Source: a virus
Strand: one strand, 5' to 3'
Virus record (IMG/VR): IMGVR_UViG_3300043449_000272
Span: 1-41,946 of that record
DNA length: 41,946 nucleotides
Shown: positions 1-7,477 of the stretch, in pieces
How the letters are laid out: every line of letters begins with the position of its first letter
Numbering within the stretch: position 1 is the first letter of the stretch
Notes under the pieces: generated by a model
Database searches by the model: none
Told to the model about the DNA's origin: nothing
What the model saw: only the letters and a program-made list of their open reading frames with translations
Position numbers and translations under genes: made by a program

Positions 1-1045
1 GATGCTTTTCTTTAATAGGCTTAAATGATTTTTCAGTTAATGTTAGTTCTGGCAAACTATAATTAGTTTCAGTGATAATACTAATTAAACTATTCTGATA
101 AAAGGGTCTAGTTTCATTGTCAAAATCAGTACACATCTTATTGACTTCAGTTTCACCATCTAATACCAATGGTAATTTACTACTGAATGTGTGTAGTATG
201 TCCATGTTTAAGTTTAAATTAGCATTGTTATCAAAAATATTTTGATAGTCCAATGTATTGTCAATTGTTTTACTAGGGTTTTCTACATCATCTTTACTAA
301 AACTGATATAACTTCTATCTAATAACTTATTCTTTTCTAAACACAATGCCATTTCAATGCGATGCTGTCTAAATCTACGGTTCCACATTAGAAACAATTT
401 GTCGGGCATATTTTCAGGAATATACTCAGGTTCTTTTTCAGGTGCATCTACAATATTAGTAGAAAGAATTTGATGTGATGATGGATATGCAATAACTGTC
501 ATGCGTTCTGCTAATGTATTTGGAATATTACGCTTCTCGCAATAGTTATTATGGAGTTTCTCTGCGTTCACGCATCCTGTTAGATAGATAATCTTATGCA
601 TAGGGAAGCCATGAATGCCTCTAAAATAGCCATACATTGCATCTAAATGTCCATCAGTCATAAATGCTTCTACACTATGGTCAATCATAAAATAGCCATT
701 GTGATATCTTACTAAACGAAACAAGTGGCCTGGCGTGTGTGAGAATTCTAATATGCCGGTTCTGCCGCAGAAATAGTTTCTAAAGTCAATTCGCCATGTT
801 AATGAGAATGGAAAAATAAATGGTCTATCATCGTCAAGTTCTAATGCTTGCGTAGGATATAATTCAAACAATGTTTTACGATTTTTGAATAGTCTATTCC
901 ACATATCATCAGCCCAAAACATACTAGAGTGTGCGTCTGCACCGTCTTGCACATTTGCGAAACTTAAGATATTGGGTAACTCTGTGTTCCAAATCGGTCC
1001 CCTTGGACCAATCCAACTATAAGCAATTTTAATTTTTTCCATCAT
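1..1045 (-). CDS. Putative glycan-related protein (fucosyltransferase-like C-terminal motif), 3' part beyond the left edge
   Basis: An open frame starts at the tandem ATG-ATG at 1045/1042 and runs off the left edge without a stop, giving 348 visible residues. The start lies 5 bases after the stop of the upstream radical SAM gene, so the gene continues the same operon. Visible landmarks are an N-terminal stretch beginning MMEKIKIAYSW, a central segment around residue 155 (IIYLTGCVNAEK), an Arg-rich stretch near residue 235 (LMWNRRFRQHRIEMA) and, at the cut end, an S-(L)-I-S-I-(I)-T-E-T segment followed by LTEKSFKPI. The last motif resembles the 'SEK/TEK-x-(F/W)-KP-(I/L)' box of nucleotide-sugar-binding regions in fucosyltransferase-like and related phage proteins; that link is from memory of the family and is weak. 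Its role in sugar transfer is inferred from this motif and from the neighbouring GT-like genes. I see no good Shine-Dalgarno sequence. Confidence 0.72.
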   Translation of the reverse strand, partial: MMEKIKIAYSWIGPRGPIWNTELPNILSFANVQDGADAHSSMFWADDMWNRLFKNRKTLFELYPTQALELDDDRPFIFPFSLTWRIDFRNYFCGRTGILEFSHTPGHLFRLVRYHNGYFMIDHSVEAFMTDGHLDAMYGYFRGIHGFPMHKIIYLTGCVNAEKLHNNYCEKRNIPNTLAERMTVIAYPSSHQILSTNIVDAPEKEPEYIPENMPDKLFLMWNRRFRQHRIEMALCLEKNKLLDRSYISFSKDDVENPSKTIDNTLDYQNIFDNNANLNLNMDILHTFSSKLPLVLDGETEVNKMCTDFDNETRPFYQNSLISIITETNYSLPELTLTEKSFKPIKEKH

Positions 1046-1047
1046 GC

Positions 1048-1055
1048 TATTTATT
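1048..1055 (-). promoter_or_regulatory. AATAAATA element at a gene junction
   Basis: On the minus strand the junction between the 321-residue radical SAM gene and the left-edge gene reads AATAAATA, overlapping the TAA stop and ending two bases before the next ATG. It contains the same ATAAATA core found at four other junctions in the window and resembles the T4-type late promoter core TATAAATA. Here it is too close to the start codon to give a normal leader, so a promoter role is doubtful; it may only be an A-rich start-site context. Confidence 0.25.
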
Positions 1056-2016
1056 CGACACGGAATTTGGGGATAATGATATCAGTTCCGCACATGCACA
1101 TTTCTTTCTTACATGTAATTTGCTTAGGGCCCACACCTGAAATATCTTCTAAAATGTGGCCAACGTCCCCGCCCATGCCACAACTTGCTAAACTAACTTT
1201 GCCTACAGGATTGATAAAGATGCAGTCACCCACATTACATTTCCAATCATTGTAGAAATTTTCCCCATTGACAATAAGTTCATTAGCATTACAGAATGAT
1301 GTGGTGTCATCATCATAACGACTATAACTTACTGTGTCAGCACGTTTGTTTGGCTTAGGCAAACTTTGATGCATTTCAATGTTATGAGTTTTAAAGAATT
1401 CTTCTTTGGCAGGATCTTTATATTGCCAAGGCCCGGTTACGTGACTTAATTCGTCATATAACGGAGTCCACTCAATAAAGTAATTGGGCATTACTTTCTT
1501 AAGGCCCTCACCGAACTCTACTACTTCCCAGAAACGCTCATCGTGCATCAACATCTTGCTTGACAAGTAATTAACTTTGTCGCATAGATAAATTGAATTC
1601 TCTGTATAACGTTCTTTGTCGGTAAACTCCACGTGAAAACTTGCTACAATATCATCAAACAAATGATGATGTTTCTCCCACCATGCTAGTGGGCGTGATA
1701 GATTAGTATTAACTGCAATAGTACATGCAGGCAATTCTTCGTGTAAGAATTCACAGATAGGAATAAAGTTGCGCCACGCTGTAGGTTCTCCACCTGAGAA
1801 GAAAAACTTAAACTGTTTATATCCTACGCTCTTGTAGCGGTCAATAATAACTTTTAAATTTTCTAAGTACTTGTCTAAGTTGCCGTTATTTGGATTGGCA
1901 CCGGCCCAGTTACCTGGATTACAATAACTGCAACGGAAATTGCAGAAATTGTTAACTTGCCATGTAACTGCTACATACGGTTCCGGCGCTTCAATCGCTA
2001 TTAACTTTCGGCCCAC
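1051..2016 (-). CDS. Radical SAM enzyme with C-terminal SPASM/twitch-like Cys-rich domain (321 aa)
   Basis: This is a radical SAM enzyme: the CX3CX2C motif at C25, C29 and C32 (CNFRCSYC) should bind the [4Fe-4S] cluster that cleaves S-adenosylmethionine, and GGEP follows at residues 75-78. The C-terminal third holds seven further cysteines (C242, C260, C265, C279, C302, C307, C309), the usual layout of a SPASM/twitch auxiliary-cluster domain. This is the standard domain order, unlike the four upstream relatives. The start is GTG at 2016: AGAGGTG lies just upstream, while the ATG at 2020 is in another frame and ends after a few codons. It overlaps the upstream gene by 16 bases. SPASM-type enzymes modify peptides, proteins or sugars; the substrate here is unknown. 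Membership of the family is certain, function is not. Confidence 0.9.
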   Translation of the reverse strand: MGRKLIAIEAPEPYVAVTWQVNNFCNFRCSYCNPGNWAGANPNNGNLDKYLENLKVIIDRYKSVGYKQFKFFFSGGEPTAWRNFIPICEFLHEELPACTIAVNTNLSRPLAWWEKHHHLFDDIVASFHVEFTDKERYTENSIYLCDKVNYLSSKMLMHDERFWEVVEFGEGLKKVMPNYFIEWTPLYDELSHVTGPWQYKDPAKEEFFKTHNIEMHQSLPKPNKRADTVSYSRYDDDTTSFCNANELIVNGENFYNDWKCNVGDCIFINPVGKVSLASCGMGGDVGHILEDISGVGPKQITCKKEMCMCGTDIIIPKFRVE

Positions 2017-3272
2017 TCATACACCTCTTTAATTTCTGGTACTAAATCTTCAAACTTTTCATTTCTAAATTCATCTAATTCATCATTGAACTTTTTGAAC
2101 TCTAATACTCCGCCCTTGTTCTCATCACCTACATTTAGATTATAGATAATCATCTTGAATCCATTATAGATATCATGGTTATCTTTATACTTTTCCTGAT
2201 ATACACGATATAATTCAGTTAGTCTGCGCTTAACATGCTTAGGTAGAATCATGATGTTTGCATACCATGGGTTAGTAGCAAGATTGAAACGTGGGCTTGA
2301 CATAGTATCAATGAATCCATTCTCAATCATGTAATCAAAGAAGTCAGGGAATGTAAAGATGTTCCAAATACTAATTGTAGGAGTGATTTGAAACTTAGCG
2401 TGTGGCACCTTTTCTTTAATCTCTTTGATGTTCTCTACGATCTTATTCCAGTCAGTACCCTTACGAATACATTCAGCAACTTCACCGTGTGCATCCAATG
2501 ACGCCCAAATCTGCAAGTTGGGGAACTTCTTCCAGTATTCAATCAAGTCTACATTCTTTTTGTACTTAAGTGTAGCAAAGTTTGTAGTATAGTTTAATTC
2601 AACTTGATTAGTTAAATCATTCTCAATCCAATAGTCTAAGCATTCATAGTGTTCCGGAGTAATAATGATTTCGCCACCGGCAAAGTATACTTCAGTAACG
2701 TCTGCTAGATATGGCTTTAATTTAACCATGAACTGTTGGTCTTCGTTATTGTTAACCACAATCTTTTGATTAGGGAAATACTTCTTGAACATTTCTTCCC
2801 CGCGCTGATCTTGAAACTCTTGCGCCCACTGACTAGAACAACTTGGGCCGCAACTACGACATTTCATATTACATAAGTTACTGAAACGAATGTCCATGTA
2901 CTTCATCTCAAACTCTTTGAGACTCCCATCATCATTAGTTACATCAGTAATATAGTCTGCATACTCAAGGCCCTTGCGCTTGTTATGACTTTGACGCATT
3001 GTCCATGTACCCATCAACTCTAAGTCATAGCAACGCTTACATGCCTCAACTGGTTCGTCATCCATCATCTTACGGCGAATCTCTTTATAGTCTTCGCTGT
3101 TCATCATTTCAATGATAGACTGATCTCCATCAATCTTTGCAACAGGCATGTTACTATCAGCAACACAGCAAGGCATTACACGACTGTCAGGCCATGCGTG
3201 AAAGTGAACCCAGGGTAATACACAAAAGTGCTTGCCATTCTCTACTAAATTGTTAACAACTGCTTTATCCAT
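2001..3272 (-). CDS. Radical SAM enzyme with N-terminal twitch-like domain, GGEI variant (423 aa)
   Basis: Residues 17-81 form an N-terminal auxiliary-cluster-type domain with C17 (FCVLPWVHFH), C35-C36 and C78/C81 (CKRC). The radical SAM motif follows at C134, C138 and C141 (CNMKCRSC). This order, auxiliary Cys set before the barrel, fits what NCBI names 'twitch domain-containing radical SAM protein'. The usual GGEP SAM-binding motif is GGEI at residues 199-202, unlike its neighbours. It is clearly paralogous to the two preceding radical SAM genes, sharing the xDIRFSN-CN-KCR-CG block, the AGGE block and a SLD/SID-HG-AE-R-GT block. The start at 3272 overlaps the stop of the 103-residue gene as TAATG, and AAGGAGAA sits upstream, so translation is probably strong and coupled. 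Substrate unknown. Confidence 0.9.
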   Translation of the reverse strand: MDKAVVNNLVENGKHFCVLPWVHFHAWPDSRVMPCCVADSNMPVAKIDGDQSIIEMMNSEDYKEIRRKMMDDEPVEACKRCYDLELMGTWTMRQSHNKRKGLEYADYITDVTNDDGSLKEFEMKYMDIRFSNLCNMKCRSCGPSCSSQWAQEFQDQRGEEMFKKYFPNQKIVVNNNEDQQFMVKLKPYLADVTEVYFAGGEIIITPEHYECLDYWIENDLTNQVELNYTTNFATLKYKKNVDLIEYWKKFPNLQIWASLDAHGEVAECIRKGTDWNKIVENIKEIKEKVPHAKFQITPTISIWNIFTFPDFFDYMIENGFIDTMSSPRFNLATNPWYANIMILPKHVKRRLTELYRVYQEKYKDNHDIYNGFKMIIYNLNVGDENKGGVLEFKKFNDELDEFRNEKFEDLVPEIKEVYEWAES

Positions 3273-3583
3273 TATAGTTCTCCTTCACCATATCCACCAG
3301 TAGGCCATTCGTCATCTACTTTTCTATTTTTAAACAAGGTGAGTGATGAACATTTCATTAAACGATTTTTAACGTCACGTACAATAATTTCAATCTCTGT
3401 TGTATCTGTATCTAATGTTACTTGTGCATCGGCATCACTGCCAAATTCATTGCGTAAATCGGTCATAATTAAATCACAGGTTTCTTCTGAATATACTGTA
3501 TCTAAATACTTTTCCATAATGTTTTTGACCTTTTTACCAGTGTCGTGGTCGATGAAGTCTGCATCAGTTGAAAATGTTGACAT
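3272..3583 (-). CDS. Small protein of unknown function inside the radical SAM series (103 aa)
   Basis: I do not recognise this protein. It is acidic and mostly hydrophilic, with two cysteines (in SEETCDL and LMKCSSL), a probable beta-rich central part (QVTLDTDTTEIEIIV) and a flexible Gly-rich C-terminus (WPTGGYGEGEL). It has no signal peptide or membrane segment. AGAGGAA lies upstream of its ATG; it begins 2 bases after the stop of one radical SAM gene and ends in a TAATG overlap with the start of the next. Lodging between two paralogous radical SAM enzymes, with its own good ribosome binding site, suggests a partner, carrier or substrate for them, but nothing in the sequence proves it and no classical leader-core layout is visible. 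Confidence 0.8.
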   Translation of the reverse strand: MSTFSTDADFIDHDTGKKVKNIMEKYLDTVYSEETCDLIMTDLRNEFGSDADAQVTLDTDTTEIEIIVRDVKNRLMKCSSLTLFKNRKVDDEWPTGGYGEGEL

Positions 3584-3585
3584 AA

Positions 3586-4821
3586 TTATTCCTCTAAGTC
3601 TCTTAATTTATTTAATTCAGGGAACACTTGCCAGAAGTTTTCATCTCTAATACGATCCATTGAAGCCGTATGTTGTAAGAATTCCCCACGATAATCTTTC
3701 CATTGATCTTTATCACTAGCAAAGTTAACCGCATCTGTGATTAAACGTGACAATGATGTTCCATCACCTTCATTTGCTTTTGCCCATGCTAATGCTTTTT
3801 CTGCCGCTGGAATCTTTAATTCTTTGGGCAAACTCTTAGCGCAATAGTAATTAGGATGTACTGCTAGATAAAGACTATGATACCAATCTTCTCTACGAAC
3901 AATGTTTTTGTCCTTCAAATACTGATAGAACTCACCAATTGTTGAGTAATTGAAAATACTGAATACAGTATTCATTTGAAAGTTTACGTAATCTAAGTCA
4001 CGGAAAGTTAGTAGATTGCTTTCTACCTTACCCCAATCAGTGCCACTACGTAACCATTCAGCACGTTCACCGTAATGGTCAATACTACAACTTAGTTCAA
4101 TCTTTTTAAAGTGCTTCCACAAGTCTAAGATATCATGCTTTTTGTATTTGATATTGCTTGCGTTTGTGTTATAACGCAATGTGATATCGGTACGACCCAA
4201 ACGAATCATTTCTTCAAGCATTGTATAATGCTCGTCTGTAATCAATGGTTCGCCACCGGCAAAGTATGCTAAGTCGATATGCTCAATGTGAGTTAGTACT
4301 TCTTCTAGTACAGAACCCTTACCATCGTCAACGTGAATAACAATCGGATGTTTTGGATCAAAGTTCTTTTGCATCTCAGCACCCCATTGGCTACTGAATT
4401 CTGAACCGCATGTACGACATTTAAAGTTACAGATGTTACTAAAACGAATGTCAAAGTAACGCATCTTAAACTCTTCTACTGTTCCATCTTCTTGTGTAGT
4501 CGGAACAGTTTCATCAAAGTGTTGTGCAAAATGTTCTTTGCTATAGTTTCTGAAACTATGTGGACCTGCTTCTTCGTGCTTGTAGCAGAAGTCACAAATC
4601 TTATTCTTGCGTTCGTTAAGCATATCCAAACGCAACTCTTTCATTTTAGGACTATTAAAGATTTCCTTAAGTGAATTGTTTTTGGTATTACCAACAGGCA
4701 ATGTATAATCGTTTGAACAGCAAGGATATACATCTCCCTTGGGAGTAGCATTTAAATGCACCCAGGGGAACATGCAAAATGTCTTGCTGTCGTTTAATAA
4801 AAAGTCTTTGTCTTTGTTCAT
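3586..4821 (-). CDS. Radical SAM enzyme with N-terminal twitch-like domain (411 aa)
   Basis: The N-terminal Cys set is C16 (TFCMFPWVHL), C34-C35 and C76/C79 (CDFC), followed by the radical SAM motif at C131, C135 and C138 (CNFKCRTC) and GGEP at residues 189-192. The domain order is the same as in its neighbours. It is closest to the 430-residue gene just upstream: both share the KMRYFDIRFSNICNFKCRTC block, YFAGGEPLITD, and a D-ITLRYNTN block followed by LWKHFK and SIDHYG, as expected of a tandem duplication. I prefer the ATG at 4821, which overlaps the upstream stop as ATGA; an in-frame GTG at 4830 would add only three residues. Neither start has a strong Shine-Dalgarno, consistent with translational coupling. 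Family assignment is firm; substrate is unknown. Confidence 0.9.
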   Translation of the reverse strand: MNKDKDFLLNDSKTFCMFPWVHLNATPKGDVYPCCSNDYTLPVGNTKNNSLKEIFNSPKMKELRLDMLNERKNKICDFCYKHEEAGPHSFRNYSKEHFAQHFDETVPTTQEDGTVEEFKMRYFDIRFSNICNFKCRTCGSEFSSQWGAEMQKNFDPKHPIVIHVDDGKGSVLEEVLTHIEHIDLAYFAGGEPLITDEHYTMLEEMIRLGRTDITLRYNTNASNIKYKKHDILDLWKHFKKIELSCSIDHYGERAEWLRSGTDWGKVESNLLTFRDLDYVNFQMNTVFSIFNYSTIGEFYQYLKDKNIVRREDWYHSLYLAVHPNYYCAKSLPKELKIPAAEKALAWAKANEGDGTSLSRLITDAVNFASDKDQWKDYRGEFLQHTASMDRIRDENFWQVFPELNKLRDLEE

Positions 4822-6110
4822 ACTGGCCACATCTTTGATCTATTCACTTTGTATAATTCTCCAATTTCAGGAAACGTTTTTAGAAATGCTTCTCCGCGGA
4901 TTGCATCTAATCTTTTAACTTCTTCTCTAAATTTATTCTTTTGATCTTCCCATGTATTTTGAGACATGATCCACTGGGGACATACTTCAAGTTGACTAAT
5001 ATGTCCATCATTAAAGTTATGATCTTTCATGTAAGCAATAGTCTTGTTAATATTTTCAACGGCTTGAAGTTTATATTCTTCTGGTAAGATATGACAAGTC
5101 AAGTGTTCTGGTGTTGACATATTGTACAATGTAAAGACAGAATCTCTGGGGGTGTACATTTTCTTATCAATAATATATTTGTAAAAATCAAAAAAGGTCA
5201 ATGCATTGAATACACTTAGTACTGTATTCATTTGAATGTTAATGAAAGGTGTTTGTTTGGCTAACAAGAAGTTTTCTTCAATCTCATCCCAAACTGTACC
5301 GTGACGAATGTATTCAGCACGTGGACCATAATGATCGATACTAGCATAAATTTCAACACGATTCTTAAAGTGTTTCCATAGTCCAAGAATGTCTTTATTC
5401 TTAAACTTCAAGTTACTAAAGTTAGTGTTGTATCGTAGAGTAATATCGTGACGATTACGTCTAATCATTTCTTCTAATAGAACATAATGCTGATCGGTAA
5501 TTAGTGGTTCACCGCCGGCAAAGTATGCAATTTCCATATTATCAATTTGGTCAATAACATCTTGCAAGAATTCTTTACTGTCGTTCTTTGGGTGAACTTT
5601 TGCATACCAAACATTGTTCTTTAAGTCTTCTTGTTCCCACTGAGTACTGAATGCTGATCCACATGTACGGCACTTGAAGTTACAAATGTTACTGAAGCGA
5701 ATATCAAAATAGCGCATCTTAAATTCTTTAAGAGAACCATCTTCTAAGTTTGTATTTTCAATAACGTCATCAATTGCATGCTTGTATTGACGATTTGTCA
5801 TTACACGGAAACTGTCAACATCCTGTGCTTCATGTTCATAGCATTTCTTACACTCTTCACTCTTTACACCGGTAAGCATATCAAGACGTAGTTGTTTCAT
5901 CTTGTCACTGTTGACAAGTTCCATTAAACTTTGTTTACGTGAATTGCCAACACCATCTTCTGTTGCGCAACTTTCTGCAATACAGCATGGTGCGGCAATA
6001 CCCGTTGGGGTAGTATGCAAGTGAATCCACGGGTTCATACAAAAAGTTTCGCTCTTACCGAGCAATAACTTCTTTACGAAAGAGGATGAGTTAGGCTTGT
6101 TTCCTGACAT
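4818..6110 (-). CDS. Radical SAM enzyme with N-terminal twitch-like domain (430 aa)
   Basis: The N-terminal auxiliary-type Cys set is C24 (TFCMNPWIHL), C42-C43 with C48 nearby, and C87/C90 (CKKC). The radical SAM motif is C143, C147 and C150 (CNFKCRTC), with GGEP at residues 199-202 in YFAGGEPLITD. It is a close tandem paralog of the next gene downstream. The chosen ATG at 6110 gives a 37-base overlap with the upstream radical SAM gene, longer than other overlaps here, and has no clear Shine-Dalgarno; a slightly later non-ATG start cannot be excluded, but the first required Cys (C24) limits how much later it could be. The stop overlaps the next start by 4 bases. Family certain, reaction unknown. 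Confidence 0.9.
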   Translation of the reverse strand: MSGNKPNSSSFVKKLLLGKSETFCMNPWIHLHTTPTGIAAPCCIAESCATEDGVGNSRKQSLMELVNSDKMKQLRLDMLTGVKSEECKKCYEHEAQDVDSFRVMTNRQYKHAIDDVIENTNLEDGSLKEFKMRYFDIRFSNICNFKCRTCGSAFSTQWEQEDLKNNVWYAKVHPKNDSKEFLQDVIDQIDNMEIAYFAGGEPLITDQHYVLLEEMIRRNRHDITLRYNTNFSNLKFKNKDILGLWKHFKNRVEIYASIDHYGPRAEYIRHGTVWDEIEENFLLAKQTPFINIQMNTVLSVFNALTFFDFYKYIIDKKMYTPRDSVFTLYNMSTPEHLTCHILPEEYKLQAVENINKTIAYMKDHNFNDGHISQLEVCPQWIMSQNTWEDQKNKFREEVKRLDAIRGEAFLKTFPEIGELYKVNRSKMWPV

Positions 6111-7477
6111 AATCTATAAAAGTCCATCATTTCTGGGAATGCAGAAAGCATATCTGCTTCTCTGCGGTCGTCTAGTTCATTAAACCAATTGTAAAAGTCT
6201 CTACGACCCTCAATTAGTTTCTTGTCATCATAGACTGTCTCTGCCATATAGTCAACCACTCGCTTGAACTTTTCATATTCAATTGTTGTGAATGCGTCAG
6301 GGCGTGAATCATCAACGTTATCTTCCATAAACTTCAATGATTCGTACATGTAGGGCATGAATTCTTCTTTGGGAAGAATATTCATATCGTATTGAATTGG
6401 CTCACGCAAGTATGGAGTATCAAAACGCACACGATGCTTGTCGTGTGGCTTGTCTTCATACCAGCCATATTGCTTGCGCCATTCAAGGAACTTTTCAAGC
6501 AATGACTTAAATGAAGTCACTGAAAAGATATTAAATGTAATCATAAACGTAATTGGACTGTCACTACGTGTTAGATATGTGTGGAAGTTTTGTTCCCACA
6601 ATTCTAAGTCTAGTCCAGTACGAATATATTCCGCACGTTCACCCCATGTATCTAATGAGGTAAACAGTTTGAAACTTTGAATCTTACCTTCATCAGATAG
6701 TTTCTTTACCTTGTCTGCTAAACGTTCTATGAGAACTGGCTTTGTTCCAAGATTACTGTTGATGTTTAGTTCTAACCAAGGCATGGGGTCTTCTTCAATC
6801 TTGTCAAGTAGTTGCCAAGTTGATTTGTGAAGTGTGGGTTCACCGCCAGTGACTCGCATGATGTTTAATGTCTTACGTAGTTCAGGCCACCATTCCCAAA
6901 ATGCATCAACATATGGGTTTTCTTCTTCACGCTGATATAGTTTCATCCAGTCAATGTCACAACGATGGTTCTTAACATTAGTAACGGGACCAAACTTTTC
7001 AATTTCTTTATAGAAACTAGTACTGTACTTAGGGTGACAGTAACCACACTTGAAGTTACATTCGTTACCAAAGTTGATTTCTAAGTATTCTGGATTGATG
7101 TTTTGATCCCAAGCACCCTTTGCTGTTTGTTCAAAACGTTCTTCTGTAAAGATTGAACTATTACGAATATGGCGATCACTAATGTAATCGGGACCCATTG
7201 CTTCAATGTTCCAGCAATACTGACAACCTTCGGGCTTCTTGCCCTCAAGCATCATCTTACGTTCTAGTTTCTTTTCCATTGTGTTATGCAATGCTGAAGG
7301 ATTATCCTTCAACTCTGATAATGGAATCTTGTGTGGCTTGGGGTGATAACAACTATGTGTCTCGCCTGATTGCAAGTACATTGTCACGTGATGCCACTTA
7401 GCCAAACAGAATGTAGGAGTTGATTGATTTTCAACTACAACTCTGATATCTTTAATTCTGTTTGTTTCGTAACTCAT
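6074..7477 (-). CDS. Radical SAM enzyme, divergent N-terminal twitch-like member (467 aa)
   Basis: First and most divergent of the four N-terminal-domain radical SAM genes. C24 (TFCLAKWHHV), a single C43 (SCYHP, where relatives have a CC pair) and C85/C88 (CQYC) form the N-terminal set. The radical SAM motif is C140, C144 and C147 (CNFKCGYC), with GGEP at residues 211-214 (RVTGGEPTLH) and a SLDTWGERAEYIRTG block shared with its relatives. The loss of one Cys of the pair suggests a differently ligated auxiliary cluster or none. The ATG at 7477 overlaps the stop of the upstream GT-like gene as TAATG, with GAGGG a few bases before. This couples the radical SAM series directly to the glycosyltransferase-like genes. 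Substrate unknown. Confidence 0.9.
   Translation of the reverse strand: MSYETNRIKDIRVVVENQSTPTFCLAKWHHVTMYLQSGETHSCYHPKPHKIPLSELKDNPSALHNTMEKKLERKMMLEGKKPEGCQYCWNIEAMGPDYISDRHIRNSSIFTEERFEQTAKGAWDQNINPEYLEINFGNECNFKCGYCHPKYSTSFYKEIEKFGPVTNVKNHRCDIDWMKLYQREEENPYVDAFWEWWPELRKTLNIMRVTGGEPTLHKSTWQLLDKIEEDPMPWLELNINSNLGTKPVLIERLADKVKKLSDEGKIQSFKLFTSLDTWGERAEYIRTGLDLELWEQNFHTYLTRSDSPITFMITFNIFSVTSFKSLLEKFLEWRKQYGWYEDKPHDKHRVRFDTPYLREPIQYDMNILPKEEFMPYMYESLKFMEDNVDDSRPDAFTTIEYEKFKRVVDYMAETVYDDKKLIEGRRDFYNWFNELDDRREADMLSAFPEMMDFYRLCQETSLTHPLS

Noticed and set aside
2001-2020. ATG at 2020 as start of the 321-residue radical SAM protein
   Set aside because: It is out of frame with the enzyme and ends after nine codons. 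GTG at 2016 has a good AGAGGTG in front and is the only reasonable in-frame start before the cluster Cys.
4821-4830. GTG at 4830 as start of the third N-terminal-type radical SAM gene
   Set aside because: The ATG at 4821 gives the usual ATGA overlap with the upstream stop; the extra three residues of the GTG start add nothing conserved.
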